A DNA stretch of 64,000 nucleotides from the NCBI GenBank assembly GCA_016928995.1, contig JAFGJS010000075.1, positions 33,202 through 97,201 of the forward strand. Reading direction: 5' to 3'. Shown piece by piece: positions 14,045 through 23,524 of this stretch. The position numbers were made by a program, and so were the translations under genes. A model generated the notes under the pieces. It was not told the DNA's origin, did no database searches, and saw only the letters and a program-made list of their open reading frames with translations. Within the stretch, counting starts at the first letter, position 1; every line of letters starts with the position of its first letter. This stretch comes from Candidatus Sumerlaeota bacterium. GTDB lineage: Bacteria > Sumerlaeota > Sumerlaeia > JAFGJS01.

Positions 14045-15268
14045 TTAGCGAATGGCCATCGTGCCGCCGATATAACCAGTGTATGATGTCAAATGACGGT
14101 GCCCTGCCGGCGTCAAAAAACCAATCGCCAGGGAGAAACCATCCGAAAGTTGCTGCGACAATTCCGTGCCGAGCGTGAAAAAGTTATCATCGCCGCCCAG
14201 AAACGGAGCGTCGGCCAAGGTGTGCATCACATAACCGCGCACTTCGGTTTTATCCGAAAGCGGCACGCCGATGATGCCGCCGGTGCGCAGACGGAATACG
14301 CAATCGTCTTCAACACGATTCACATCGGAATCAAGGAATTCACCGGCCACGGCCCCGCGCACCCAGAAGGCGTTAAAGAACTTCTCCACGGAAGCGTTCA
14401 CGCCTACGCCTCTGAAACTGGCGTTATCCATATCGTGAATGAATGTGTAGTTATAAATCAGATAGGGCCCCGTCGCAACCTTCACGGGATCGCGCATGGG
14501 TATGTACTGGTAATATGGAACAAAAGTGAAGCTGTCCGCATCGGCCGCCGTGCCGTCATAGTCAATGCGGTCGTAAGGTATGATAATGCCATAACGGGAG
14601 TTATCTGTTTCGCGCTCGTAGCCCAGCGTGATGCCGTAAATATTGCCATCCACGCCATGGGCGTCAAAACGGGTGTAGCGCGCCGCCGCGATCGCCGCGG
14701 CGTTCGTCGCTCCGATCGCGCCCTCCGTGCCGGTGTGCGCGCTGCCGTCGTCCATGCGCACATTTAACCGGCCGGCCAAACCGCCGCCCAGACCCAACTC
14801 GGAAAATACAGAGTCCATCGGACCGGCCGGCGCATCCGTCAGCGCGGTGCTGGTCACCACTTGCGCGGCGGTCTCGATCGCCGCCTCCAGATCCTCCTCA
14901 TCGACCCCGCTGGAGACGGCGGCGAGACCAAGGCCGCTGCGCAATGCCGATAAGATGCTCGACAATTCCGAAATCGGAACGCCATGCACGATGCTGTCGG
15001 AAGTCTCAGTCGACGTGTTATAGTAATCGATATACACATCGCCATTCTGGGTCACGCTGATGTAATAATCGATATCCGGGTTAGTGGAAATCATGAACCC
15101 CTCGCTGATATAGGTGCCTGCGGTCCAACTGCCCAGCATACTGGCGATGCTGTCATAGGCATCTTGCGCTGTGTCATAAACATTCGTTTGCGCATCAGCC
15201 TTGCCGCAAATAAGCGCCCAACATACCGCCAACAGCATCAAATGTTTCAAGTATTGCATCCGTTTCAT
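14045..15268 (-). CDS. Exported protein, probable outer-membrane beta-barrel
   Basis: The ATG at 15268 gives a clean signal peptide (MKRMQYLKHLMLLAVCWALI, cleavage near ADAQ); the frame extends 14 codons further upstream, which would spoil it. Mature residues 30-150 contain no familiar motif and include alanine-rich helices. From about residue 190 there are alternating amphipathic, aromatic-rich strands (GNIYGITLGYER, RYGIIIPYDRIDY, FTFVPYYQYIP, VKVATGPYLIYNYTF, FWVRGAVAGEFL, EVRGYVMHTL, FSLAIGFLTPAG), typical of an autotransporter-like or porin-like barrel. The final residues (GGTMAIR) lack the usual terminal aromatic. Function unknown. Confidence 0.6.
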   Translation of the reverse strand: MKRMQYLKHLMLLAVCWALICGKADAQTNVYDTAQDAYDSIASMLGSWTAGTYISEGFMISTNPDIDYYISVTQNGDVYIDYYNTSTETSDSIVHGVPISELSSILSALRSGLGLAAVSSGVDEEDLEAAIETAAQVVTSTALTDAPAGPMDSVFSELGLGGGLAGRLNVRMDDGSAHTGTEGAIGATNAAAIAAARYTRFDAHGVDGNIYGITLGYERETDNSRYGIIIPYDRIDYDGTAADADSFTFVPYYQYIPMRDPVKVATGPYLIYNYTFIHDMDNASFRGVGVNASVEKFFNAFWVRGAVAGEFLDSDVNRVEDDCVFRLRTGGIIGVPLSDKTEVRGYVMHTLADAPFLGGDDNFFTLGTELSQQLSDGFSLAIGFLTPAGHRHLTSYTGYIGGTMAIR

Positions 15269-15391
15269 CGCGCCAACCCCCGTGATAAGCGTTAAAATAT
15301 GATGACTCAATCCATTCTAAAATCGATTAAACGTAAGGCAAGGCTTCATTGTATGTCAAGAATAGAACGTTCCGGCGATGTCCATAAATAA

Positions 15392-15427
15392 AGCCCCCCC
15401 TGAAACGGTTCTGTTTCAAGGGGGGCT
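15392..15427 (-). terminator. Rho-independent terminator after the TlpA-like gene
   Basis: A long GC-rich stem (AGCCCCCCCTGAAAC against GTTTCAaGGGGGGCT, 6-base loop) followed on the minus strand by TTTATTTA. It lies 30 bases beyond the stop of the thioredoxin-like gene. Confidence 0.85.
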
Positions 15428-15457
15428 GAATATTTTGCGGCGCGTCACGCCACGGCG

Positions 15458-16183
15458 CTATTCCTGATTCAGCTCCGCGCGATCCGTTCCGCCAGCGTTT
15501 TCCGCGGAATGACCGCTGGATTCCTGAACGGTGTTAGCCTTGGTCCGCTCCAGCGCCCGGGCATCGCGCAGTTTGACGGCTCTTTCGAGCGGCTCATCAA
15601 GTCTCCCTGGATGATCGACCCAGATTACCTTGCCATTTTCATCGATCAGATAAGCCTGCGGAATCCCCTCCGCGTTGTATTTCAGTTGGTAATTCCAATA
15701 CGCCGTGCCGACCGTATCCACCGCCACGGAGTAATCCATGTATTTTCCCATCTTCCGGACGAAACGCCAGACGGTGTCGCTGTCCTCGCCTGCGCTGATA
15801 CCGATAATTTTCACATTTTGATCCTGGTACTTCTTCTGCAATTCCGTCAGATGCGGAGCGCTATAGCGGCACGGCACGCACCAAGTCGCCCAAAATTCCA
15901 CGACGTAAATCGTGCCGTCCTCGCCCGGCTTGAAGTCCACCCGTTTTTGCACCCATTCCAGCTTGCCCAGTTTGCCGGCCGGATCGCCAATCTCGCCAAA
16001 CTTGATAAACAGCGGCGGAGTTTCCGGGAAATTCGCCAAATTATTCCCGGCTTGCCCGGGCATGACCATCCCCATGGGCACGGCTTTCTGCTCAACCGGT
16101 CCTTTCTGCGTCTCAGCGGCGTACACCGCCATAATCACAGCCAATAATAGCGCGCTGCTGATGAGAACCAGTCTTTTCTTCAT
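15458..16183 (-). CDS. TlpA/ResA-like exported thioredoxin-fold protein
   Basis: The 241-residue protein has an N-terminal signal or anchor (MKKRLVLISSALLLAVIMAV), so it acts outside the cytoplasm. The thioredoxin core spans about residues 85-205 with active site WCVPC (C102, C105) and the cis-proline strand GIPQAYLIDENG. TlpA/ResA proteins reduce disulfides, for example in cytochrome c maturation, or drive oxidative stress reactions; the substrate cannot be read from the sequence. A charged tail of about 35 residues (RTKANTVQESSGHSAENAGG) is extra to the family. Flavodoxin lies upstream on the same strand, but the 130-base gap leaves co-transcription open. Confidence 0.85.
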   Translation of the reverse strand: MKKRLVLISSALLLAVIMAVYAAETQKGPVEQKAVPMGMVMPGQAGNNLANFPETPPLFIKFGEIGDPAGKLGKLEWVQKRVDFKPGEDGTIYVVEFWATWCVPCRYSAPHLTELQKKYQDQNVKIIGISAGEDSDTVWRFVRKMGKYMDYSVAVDTVGTAYWNYQLKYNAEGIPQAYLIDENGKVIWVDHPGRLDEPLERAVKLRDARALERTKANTVQESSGHSAENAGGTDRAELNQE

Positions 16184-16314
16184 GTCCTTTGTCCTTTATT
16201 CATTGAATCTGGATTGAGATCGCTTTTACAACTTTGTCGTAAGCGGAACGCCAGCCTTACATTCGAGCCAGACAAACAGCAAATATCAAACGATTCCGAT
16301 CGCGGAAGCGCGGC

Positions 16315-16824
16315 TTATTTTCGCAACAACGGCATCACCTCTGCCAGCCACTGATCAATGCGTTTCCCGGTCAACTCGTCCTGATTGTCGCGATCCAGCG
16401 CCAGACCGACGAAGCGGCCGTCGATCACCGCCTCGGATTCAGTGAAATCATAGCCCTCCGTCGGCCATGAACCCACCACGGTCGCTCCGCGTTCAATCAC
16501 TTTATTGTATAAAATCCGCATGGCATCGACAAACATGCCGGAATAACCCTTGGCGTCTCCGAGGCCGAACAACGCCACAGTCTTGCCGGTCAGATCGATT
16601 TCTTCAAAATCGGGAAAGAAGATGTCCCAATCATCCTGCAACTGACCGTCTTCCCAAGTGGATACGCCGAAGATCAGCGCGTCGCACTGATCCATGTCCT
16701 CCGGATACGCGTCGGCGACATTCATAAACACCTCCAGCTCGCCGCCAAGGCGCTCCCGGATCAATTCCGCCGCCGCCTCCGTGTTTCCGCTCGAACTTCC
16801 GAAAAACAAACCCAGTCGAGACAT
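16315..16824 (-). CDS. Flavodoxin
   Basis: The 169-residue protein starts at the ATG at 16824, preceded by GGAAAGGAGC; an in-frame codon 24 bases earlier is less suitable. The FMN phosphate loop (GLFFGSSSGNTEAAA), the 50s-type loop VSTWEDGQLQDDW and the isoalloxazine loop (FGLGDAKGYSGMF) are all present, as is the long-chain insertion (ATVVGSWPTEGYDF), so this is a long-chain flavodoxin of the FldA type. It is a soluble one-electron carrier that can replace ferredoxin, often under iron limitation. Which donor and acceptor it serves here is not visible. Confidence 0.93.
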   Translation of the reverse strand: MSRLGLFFGSSSGNTEAAAELIRERLGGELEVFMNVADAYPEDMDQCDALIFGVSTWEDGQLQDDWDIFFPDFEEIDLTGKTVALFGLGDAKGYSGMFVDAMRILYNKVIERGATVVGSWPTEGYDFTESEAVIDGRFVGLALDRDNQDELTGKRIDQWLAEVMPLLRK

Positions 16825-16878
16825 GGAAATGCTCCTTTCCAGACTCAATCGAGTCTTTTACTGGATACGATGTTGATG

Positions 16879-17592
16879 TCAAGCCTGCACTGCTTCGCCG
16901 GACCTTTCGAAATGCACGATAGGCCAGCCTTGCGCCCGGGCGCGCCGCTCCAGCTGCGGCGCGGGATTGACCGCCACGGCATGACCGCAGGCCTCCATCA
17001 CCGGAATATCCGTCGCGCTGTCGCCGTAATACGCCGCGTCGTCCAAACTGAAGCCATGTTCCCGGCAAAACCGGCTCACCCACTCGATTTTGCCCGGCCC
17101 ATAACAATACGGCTCCTCGATCTCGCCGGTATAACGGCCGGCGCCATCCGTGCGCAGCTGCGTGCCCAGCAGATGCTCCACATTCAGCTCGCGCTGCAGA
17201 TTTTCCGCCAGCACGGCGGCCGATGCGGTGCAAATCGCGGTTATGCGCCCCTCGCCGCGCAATTGCGCCAGCAACGCCCGCGCTTCCGGGTAAATCGCGC
17301 CGCGCACATAACGTTCGTAATGCGCATCGAAAGACGAGCGTAATTCATCTTTCGTTCGCCCGATCATCTCGCTGTACTGAAACCGCAGAAAAGCCGGGAC
17401 GTTCAAGCGTCCCAGACGGTACATGTTGTAGTAAAAGTCGCGCCAGAATAAATTCGTGATCTCCGCCCGGCCGTCGGCCTGCAAATAAGTCTGCCACGAC
17501 AGATCGCAGTCGTTGTCGATCAACGTGTGATCCATATCGAAAATATGCACACGGCAATCCGGAGCTGGAATCGGCGTACTCGGCGTCATCAT
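16879..17592 (-). CDS. HAD-superfamily phosphatase, subfamily IB
   Basis: The 237-residue protein has the HAD motif I DMDHTL (nucleophile D19, acid/base D21), motif II TAS (in AICTASAAV), a conserved lysine (GPGKIEW) and motif III YYGDSATDIPVM. The arrangement with a helical cap after motif I is that of subclass IB, related to SerB phosphoserine phosphatases and to CicA-like proteins. The substrate is a small phosphorylated metabolite that cannot be named. The flavodoxin gene follows 54 bases downstream on the same strand, so the two may be co-transcribed. Confidence 0.88.
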   Translation of the reverse strand: MMTPSTPIPAPDCRVHIFDMDHTLIDNDCDLSWQTYLQADGRAEITNLFWRDFYYNMYRLGRLNVPAFLRFQYSEMIGRTKDELRSSFDAHYERYVRGAIYPEARALLAQLRGEGRITAICTASAAVLAENLQRELNVEHLLGTQLRTDGAGRYTGEIEEPYCYGPGKIEWVSRFCREHGFSLDDAAYYGDSATDIPVMEACGHAVAVNPAPQLERRARAQGWPIVHFERSGEAVQA

Positions 17593-17846
17593 TCAACAGC
17601 GGCATCCGCCGCCCTCACCCCCGATCGACTCTTGCTCATACTCTCGCTCTTGCTCTTCATCAATCGCCGATAATCCCGATCAAGATCATGAAATGGCGAT
17701 CAAACAAGGCGAAGCTTGGAACATCATGACGCTCAAGCGCAAGAATTTCTTTCATCCGGCGCGCCCATGCGCCGCACATGGCAACAGAAAACCGCGCGGA
17801 CGAATCGGCGTTCACCCGCGCGGCATTGTTCAGAACCTGCAATCGA

Positions 17847-20348
17847 TTAATCGGAAGAATCGCTGGCGCTGCGGACCAGCTCCTTCTTCTTATTTCGTTT
17901 GTCTTCGTATTTCTCCACGACGATGAAGACCAGCTCTTCGCCCGCCTTTCGCGCTTCGACCTTGCAGTTGTCGGGGATCTGCCCCTCGATGATCTGCGTC
18001 GAGATCGGATCTTCCACGAGCTTCTGCATCGCGCGCCGCAAGGGCCGCGCGCCGTATTCGGAGTCGTAACCCTCCTTGGCCAGCAGATCCCGCGCCTCGG
18101 GCGTGATCGTCACGGTGATGTTGCGCTCCTTCAGCCGGTCGTTGGTCTCCGTCACGAAAATGTCCACGATCTTGGCGATGCTCGCCTCGGACAGCGCGTG
18201 GAAAATGATGATTTCGTCCAGACGATTCACCAGTTCCGGGTTGAAGGTTTTCTTCAACTCGCTCATCACGCGTTCCTTCACCTTTGCGAAGTCATGGATC
18301 CCGCCCTGGCCGGTGAAGCCCATCACGTTGCCCTGACCCAGACGCTTCGTGCCGATATTCGAAGTCAGAATGATCACCGTGTTGCGGAAATCGACCACAT
18401 GGCCCCAACTGTCGGTCAGCCGGCCTTCATCCAGGATCTGCAGCAGGATGCTCCAGATGTCCGGATGCGCTTTTTCAATTTCGTCAAACAGCACCACGGA
18501 GTATGGTTTTTGCCGCACCTTCTCCGTCAGCTGGCCGCCTTCCTCGTATCCCACGTAGCCCGGCGCGGCGCCCAACAGCCGCGAAACGGCGTATTTCTCC
18601 ATGTACTCCGACATGTCGATGCGGATCAGCGCATCCTCGTCGCCGAAGAGGAACTCCGTGAGCGCCTTGGCCAATTCCGTCTTGCCCACGCCCGTGGGGC
18701 CGAGGAAAATGAACGAGCCCACGGGACGCTGCGGCATTTTAAGCCCGGCGCGGCTGCGGCGGATCGCGCGGGCGATCGCGGAGATCGCCTCTTCCTGATC
18801 CACCACGCGTTTCCCCAGGCTGTCCTCCATCTGGCGCAACTTTTCCATTTCCTCCTGCTCCAGCCGCGTCACCGGGATGCCCGTCCATTTCGACACGATG
18901 TACACGATGTCGTCTTCGTCGATCGTGCGCGTGAATTCACTGTCGTTCTTGCGTTCCTTCCACTCGGCCAGCAGCTGATCGCGCTCCTGCACGGTCTGCT
19001 CTTTCTTCTCCTTCAGCGCCTGGCACTTCTCGAATTCCTGACGCTGGGAAAGTTCCTGCAACTGATCGAGATATTCGGCGATCTTCTTATCGCAAGCCTT
19101 GACTTCCGGCGGCTTCACGCTCGCCTGCAGGCGCGCGCGCGAGCCGGCCTCGTCCACCAGGTCGATGGCCTTGTCCGGCAGCCAGCGGTCCGTGATGTAA
19201 CGGTCGGAGTACTTGGCCGCGCAGATGATCGCCTCGTCGCTGATGATAATGTTATGATGCGCCTCGTAGCGGCGGCGCAGGCCTTTCAGAATTTCAATCG
19301 TCTCGTCAATCGACGGCGGATCGACCGTGATCGACTGGAAGCGGCGCTCCAGCGCCCCGTCCTTTTCAATGTACTTCCGGTATTCCTCCAGCGTCGTGGC
19401 GCCGATGCATTGAATTTCGCCGCGCGAGAGGGCCGGCTTGAGCATGTTCGAGGCGTCGATCGCCCCTTCCGCCGCGCCCGCGCCGACCAACGTGTGCAGC
19501 TCATCGATGAAGATCAGCACATCGCGGCTCTTGCGAATTTCATGCATGATCTGTTTCAGGCGCTCTTCAAACTGGCCGCGGTACTTCGTGCCGGCCACGA
19601 CCGCCGCCAGATCCAGCGAAAGCAGGCGCTTGCCCGCCAGCAACTCCGGCACGTCGTCCGCCACGATCTTTTGCGCCAGCCCTTCCACGATGGCCGTCTT
19701 GCCCACGCCCGGCTCACCCAGCAGGATCGGATTGTTCTTCGTGCGGCGGCAAAGAATCTGCAGGATGCGTTCGATTTCGTCCTCGCGGCCGATCACTGGA
19801 TCCAGTTTGCCTTCCTTCGCCAGTTCCGTCAGATCGCGGCCAAAGGTGTCCAACGCGGGAGTCCGGCTCTTCTCGGCGGCGCTGGCCTTGGCCTTCGGCG
19901 CGCCCTGACTGCCATCGATCACGCTGAGCACTTCGCGGTGCGCCTTGTCGTAATCCACGCCCAGCTGCAACATCGCCTCGCTGGCCTTCGTTCCCTCTTC
20001 GCGGATCAACGCCAGCAGCAAGTGCTCCGTGCCGATCCACCCGTGATTCATCTGCGTGGCGATATGCTTGGCCGACTCCAGCACGCGCTTGGCGTCCGCG
20101 TTAGGCGTAAAAAGCCCCACTGTCGGGCTCTTGCCGATCTCCAGCGAGCGCTCGATCTCCTGCTTCAAGTCTTCCAGATCCACACTCAGGTTGTTCAGAG
20201 TCTGGACCGCGAGACCGTCGCCTTTGCGGATGATTCCGAGCATGTAATGCTCAGGTCCGATATAGTCATGGCCCAGCCGGCCGGCTTCAGCCTTGCTGAG
20301 CTTCAGGACTTCGCGCATTCCCGGCGTATAGGGCATCTGATTGGGCAT
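17847..20348 (-). CDS. clpC: ATP-dependent Clp protease ATP-binding subunit ClpC
   Basis: The 833-residue AAA+ unfoldase feeds substrates to ClpP in the cytoplasm. It has two Clp N repeats (about 5-145, [16 protein letters not shown] and [14 protein letters not shown]), AAA-1 with Walker [14 protein letters not shown] and Walker B LIFIDELH, a short UVR/middle coiled coil (about 410-470) that separates ClpC from ClpA, and AAA-2 with [14 protein letters not shown] and the sensor region [13 protein letters not shown]. Length and order are complete. The usual Gram-positive companions (ctsR, mcsA, mcsB) and clpP are not in the window. Oddly, an open frame of 911 codons exists on the opposite strand; it is a composition shadow. 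Confidence 0.96.
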   Translation of the reverse strand: MPNQMPYTPGMREVLKLSKAEAGRLGHDYIGPEHYMLGIIRKGDGLAVQTLNNLSVDLEDLKQEIERSLEIGKSPTVGLFTPNADAKRVLESAKHIATQMNHGWIGTEHLLLALIREEGTKASEAMLQLGVDYDKAHREVLSVIDGSQGAPKAKASAAEKSRTPALDTFGRDLTELAKEGKLDPVIGREDEIERILQILCRRTKNNPILLGEPGVGKTAIVEGLAQKIVADDVPELLAGKRLLSLDLAAVVAGTKYRGQFEERLKQIMHEIRKSRDVLIFIDELHTLVGAGAAEGAIDASNMLKPALSRGEIQCIGATTLEEYRKYIEKDGALERRFQSITVDPPSIDETIEILKGLRRRYEAHHNIIISDEAIICAAKYSDRYITDRWLPDKAIDLVDEAGSRARLQASVKPPEVKACDKKIAEYLDQLQELSQRQEFEKCQALKEKKEQTVQERDQLLAEWKERKNDSEFTRTIDEDDIVYIVSKWTGIPVTRLEQEEMEKLRQMEDSLGKRVVDQEEAISAIARAIRRSRAGLKMPQRPVGSFIFLGPTGVGKTELAKALTEFLFGDEDALIRIDMSEYMEKYAVSRLLGAAPGYVGYEEGGQLTEKVRQKPYSVVLFDEIEKAHPDIWSILLQILDEGRLTDSWGHVVDFRNTVIILTSNIGTKRLGQGNVMGFTGQGGIHDFAKVKERVMSELKKTFNPELVNRLDEIIIFHALSEASIAKIVDIFVTETNDRLKERNITVTITPEARDLLAKEGYDSEYGARPLRRAMQKLVEDPISTQIIEGQIPDNCKVEARKAGEELVFIVVEKYEDKRNKKKELVRSASDSSD

Positions 20349-20645
20349 GATATTCTCCCTCGACTGTCTTTAGAGAACCTTAACGAAATGAACAGGGAGC
20401 CCTTTCCGTTTTTTTTAATGTCAGCTCACTGTAAGTATGTTTGTTTTTTCAATGGCTGTCAATGGAAACAGACTTTATACTCTCCCTACTTGTTTGAATC
20501 GGTTTTTTTTTAGTCTGACATAAGCCTGATTCAAAGGCCTTTTATATGAGTCAAAAAAAACACGCAACACTTTCATGTGAATCTGCGTTTTTGGAAGATT
20601 TTCAGTTTTTCAGCGCATAAATCGACCACGAAGGCCAATTTTTCT

Positions 20646-21833
20646 ATGCACCGCAATCGCATCGTGCTTCATGTGGACATGGATTCCTTTTTCGTCGAAG
20701 TGGAGCGCTTGAACGACTCCTCGCTCATCGGCAAACCGGTCATCGTGGGCGGATCGCCCGAAAGCCGCGGCGTCGTTTGCTCCGCATCGTATGAAGCGCG
20801 CCGCTCCGGCGTCCGCTCCGCCATGCCCATGGCGCGCGCCATGCGACTGTGCCCCGCCGCCGTCGTGGTTCGCGTGGGAACCAGCGACTACGGCCATTAT
20901 TCCCGGCAGGTGCGCGAGACGCTCCAGTCCTTCAGCCCCCTGGTCGAAATGCAATCCATCGACGAGGGCTATCTCGATCTGACCGGCGCCGAACGCATCC
21001 ACGGCTCGCCCATGCAAACGGCGCAGAAACTTCGCGACGCGATCTGGGAGCGCGTCCGACTGCCCTCGTCCTGCGGCGCCGGACCCAACAAACTCGTCGC
21101 CAAAGTGGCCAGCGCCTGCTGCAAACCACGCGGCATGCTCTGGATTCCCCACGGCGGCGAGGCGGAATTCTTCGCCCCGCTTCCCATCCGCAGACTTCCC
21201 GGCATCGGACCGAGCCTGGCCGCGCAACTTGAAGCCATGCGCATCCGAATCCTCGGCGATCTTCAGCGCGCAGGACTCGAACGGCTCTGCGAGGCGCTGG
21301 GCGGCATGGCCGGCGCCGAGCTCTTTGAACGCGCGCATGGACGCAGCCAATCGCCCGTCTGCCCGGAACGGGAGGCCAAGTCCGTCAGCAAAGAAACCAC
21401 CTTTCACCGCGACGTGGCCGATCGCGACACGCTCGAAGCCGCGCTCAGCCGGCATTGCGAGCACGTGGCCCATCGGCTGCGGGAAATCGGCTGCCGCGCT
21501 CATACGATCCAGCTCAAACTGCGCTACGCGGATTTCCGCACCATCACCCGCTCGATGCATTTCGACAGCGCCACGGACAACGACCGCGAAATCTACCGCG
21601 CAGTGAAGGATTTGCTCATCAAGGAACTCTCCCCCAATGCGCGCATCCGATTGATCGGCGCCAGCGCGTCCGGACTCACCGACGCGCAATGGCAGCTCGA
21701 CTTCCTCGATGAAGAGCGCCGGGAGAAAAACCGGCGTCTGGATCAAGCCCTCGACAATATCAAAGAACGCCACGGCTTTCAATCCATCCTCTGGAGCGAA
21801 TCCAAAAAGACCAACGAAAAAAACGGGAAATAA
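20646..21833 (+). CDS. dinB: DNA polymerase IV (Y-family)
   Basis: This Y-family translesion polymerase begins at the ATG at 20646 (HRNRIVLHVDMDSFF); the frame is open further upstream, but the family starts here. Catalytic motifs DMDSFF (first acidic residue), YEARRSGVRSAMPM, the SIDEGYLD-type second motif (QSIDEGYLDLTG) and the NKLVAKVAS helix are present, followed by the HhH thumb (RRLPGIGPSLAAQLE) and the little-finger domain ending near residue 360. There is no beta-clamp motif that I can identify with certainty in the C-terminal tail, although FHRD-type little-finger strands are intact. No LexA box was recognised upstream. It is divergent from clpC. Confidence 0.94.
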   Translation: MHRNRIVLHVDMDSFFVEVERLNDSSLIGKPVIVGGSPESRGVVCSASYEARRSGVRSAMPMARAMRLCPAAVVVRVGTSDYGHYSRQVRETLQSFSPLVEMQSIDEGYLDLTGAERIHGSPMQTAQKLRDAIWERVRLPSSCGAGPNKLVAKVASACCKPRGMLWIPHGGEAEFFAPLPIRRLPGIGPSLAAQLEAMRIRILGDLQRAGLERLCEALGGMAGAELFERAHGRSQSPVCPEREAKSVSKETTFHRDVADRDTLEAALSRHCEHVAHRLREIGCRAHTIQLKLRYADFRTITRSMHFDSATDNDREIYRAVKDLLIKELSPNARIRLIGASASGLTDAQWQLDFLDEERREKNRRLDQALDNIKERHGFQSILWSESKKTNEKNGK

Positions 21834-21841
21834 AAAAGGAA

Positions 21842-21867
21842 AAGACGGCCGCATGAGCAGCCGTCTT
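21842..21867. terminator. Bidirectional terminator between dinB and the FKBP gene
   Basis: 8-bp stem AAGACGGC/GCCGTCTT with a 10-base loop. On the minus strand it is followed by TTCCTTTTTT, suiting the FKBP gene; on the plus strand by ATAAAG, weaker for dinB. Confidence 0.75.
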
Positions 21868-21931
21868 ATAAAGATCCTCGCAATGCTATATATCCACAAA
21901 GGATGATGGCGCGACTGAACGCTCCACGCGC

Positions 21932-22717
21932 TTATTCCGCCGGAGCCACATCCTCAGCAACAGCAGCATCCTCAGCGGCTTCCGGCGCGACAATCTCCAG
22001 CAGCTCCACCTCGAAAGTCAAAAGCGAGCAGGGCGGAATCGAACCCGGAATGCCAACCTCTTTGTACGCCAATTGATAAGGAATATACAATTCATACTTG
22101 CTGCCAACCGGCATCAGCTGCAATCCCTCGCCCCAGCCTTCAATCACGCCGTTCAGACCGAATTGCATCGGCTCGCCGCGCTCGTACGAACTGTCGAAGA
22201 CCGTGCCGTCCAGCAAACGCCCGCTATAATGCACCTTCACCGTATCGGTCAAGGCGGGTTTCGGGCCGTCTCCGGCTTTCAACTCTTTATATTGCAAGCC
22301 GCTTTCCGTCGCCATGACGCCTTCTTTTTCCTTATTGGCCACGAGGAATTCCTCTTGGGCTTTTTTATTCGCCACGCCCTCTTCCGCCGTCTTTTTCTGG
22401 CGCAATTCCTGCACCTTTCCCACGATTTCCTGGTTCATCGCTTCCATCTCTTGATCCGAAAACAACGACTCCTTGCCTTCCAGCGCGTCCTGCAGTCCGC
22501 GAGCCAGCACTTCGATGTCAACCTCGATGTACGTTTCCTTCAGGTTCCGTCCAAACACCTGGCCAAAGAAATAGCTGGCGCGCTGTTCGAAAGTTTTCAA
22601 CTCCGTGGAAGCGGCCGTCGAAGCTTGATCCGCAGGCGCCTCCGCCTCTTCCTGTGCGACCGCCGTCCAACCAAGCAGCAGCATCGTCAACAACGCCGCA
22701 AACAAAGTGCGTGACAT
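21932..22717 (-). CDS. Exported FKBP-type peptidyl-prolyl isomerase
   Basis: The 261-residue protein has a signal peptide (MSRTLFAALLTMLLLGWTAV), an FKBP N-terminal dimerisation region (about 40-125, rich in charged helices, with YFFGQVFGRNLKE), and an FKBP catalytic domain (about 145-240: VKVHYSGRLLDGTVFDSSYE, VIEGWGEGLQLMPVGSKYEL, GSIPPCSLLTFEVELLEI). This is the layout of FkpA/Mip periplasmic foldases that assist protein folding outside the cytoplasm. The tail after 240 is an Ala/Glu-rich segment. One cysteine (IPPCSLL) replaces the usual N or G. The call is secure, the exact clients are not. Confidence 0.92.
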   Translation of the reverse strand: MSRTLFAALLTMLLLGWTAVAQEEAEAPADQASTAASTELKTFEQRASYFFGQVFGRNLKETYIEVDIEVLARGLQDALEGKESLFSDQEMEAMNQEIVGKVQELRQKKTAEEGVANKKAQEEFLVANKEKEGVMATESGLQYKELKAGDGPKPALTDTVKVHYSGRLLDGTVFDSSYERGEPMQFGLNGVIEGWGEGLQLMPVGSKYELYIPYQLAYKEVGIPGSIPPCSLLTFEVELLEIVAPEAAEDAAVAEDVAPAE

Positions 22718-22969
22718 AATTGTCTCCCTTTCCGGTTATTTGAGTCAGCATCTGACCGTGGATCCCTAACGGCACCCATTGATAATAATCAAGCTCGAAA
22801 TTTTCCGTCTTGCCGGCATGACGCCGCATCAAACCAGTTGACCGGCGTTTTTTTTCAAAAATCGTCAATTTTTTTCTCATGTTTATCATGACAGCCGCCG
22901 ATAAAGATGTTAAGATGAAAAAGATGATATAGCTGGAATAGGGCTATCGCGCTAAGGAGGTGTTGAGGT

Positions 22970-23416
22970 ATGAGCGATATATCTTCCATTGCCTCAAGCC
23001 TTTACAGTGCTCTTGCGGGCTATTACGCCAAAGCGCATGGCAGTGAAGCGATGCAGGCGGCGATGGATTCAACCGATGCGGCTGAGAGCGGTGAAACCGA
23101 GGTGGAATCCGTCGTCTCGGCCTCGCTCAGCCACACCCAGCAGGTTGTGGATCAACTCGGAACCATGCTGGGCGTGAGCAAGAATGAGAATTCCGCCGCG
23201 CTTGAGGGTTTGTATGAAGCTGTGAGAATGCAGAGCAACGCGGACGCCATCATCGGCGCGCTCCGAGCCTTCTACGCCAGTTCGACGCAAGAGACGGCTG
23301 AAACAGCTTCGATTGAGGCTACTGAGGACGCGGCTGTCGAGACAACCGCCGAGACCGCTGAAACCGAAACGGATACGGACACCGAAAGCGGATCCAACAT
23401 CGACGTCACGGTCTAA
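22970..23416 (+). CDS. Small acidic alanine-rich protein of unknown function
   Basis: The gene has an excellent ribosome binding site (AAGGAGGTG) and its own terminator, so it is likely real and well expressed. The 148-residue product has no signal peptide. Residues 1-110 are predicted helical (SSIASSLYSALAGYYAKAHG), and the last 45 residues are a low-complexity Glu/Thr/Ala tail (ETAETETDTDTESG). I do not recognise a family. The pattern (small hydrophobic amphipathic N-terminal helix, acidic tail) could suit a partner-binding or storage protein, but no function is assigned. Confidence 0.75.
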   Translation: MSDISSIASSLYSALAGYYAKAHGSEAMQAAMDSTDAAESGETEVESVVSASLSHTQQVVDQLGTMLGVSKNENSAALEGLYEAVRMQSNADAIIGALRAFYASSTQETAETASIEATEDAAVETTAETAETETDTDTESGSNIDVTV

Positions 23417-23458
23417 AGCGCACTGTCGGCGTTAATCATCTCCAAAAAAAAAACAATG

Positions 23459-23483
23459 ATCGGCCGTTCAACGAACGGCCGAT
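23459..23483 (+). terminator. Rho-independent terminator of the small acidic protein gene
   Basis: Perfect 10-bp stem ATCGGCCGTT/AACGGCCGAT with a 5-base loop followed by TTTCCTTTTTTT, 40 bases after the stop codon. The A-run before it would let it work on the other strand too. Confidence 0.9.
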
Positions 23484-23524
23484 TTTCCTTTTTTTATCCA
23501 AATTTGGCTTTTATAAAAGCATGT

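Noticed and set aside
17778-20513. A 911-codon open frame on the plus strand opposite clpC
   Set aside because: It mirrors a well-supported clpC gene, its protein is low in family-like motifs and rich in R/H/A/L, and GC-rich codon bias produces such frames.
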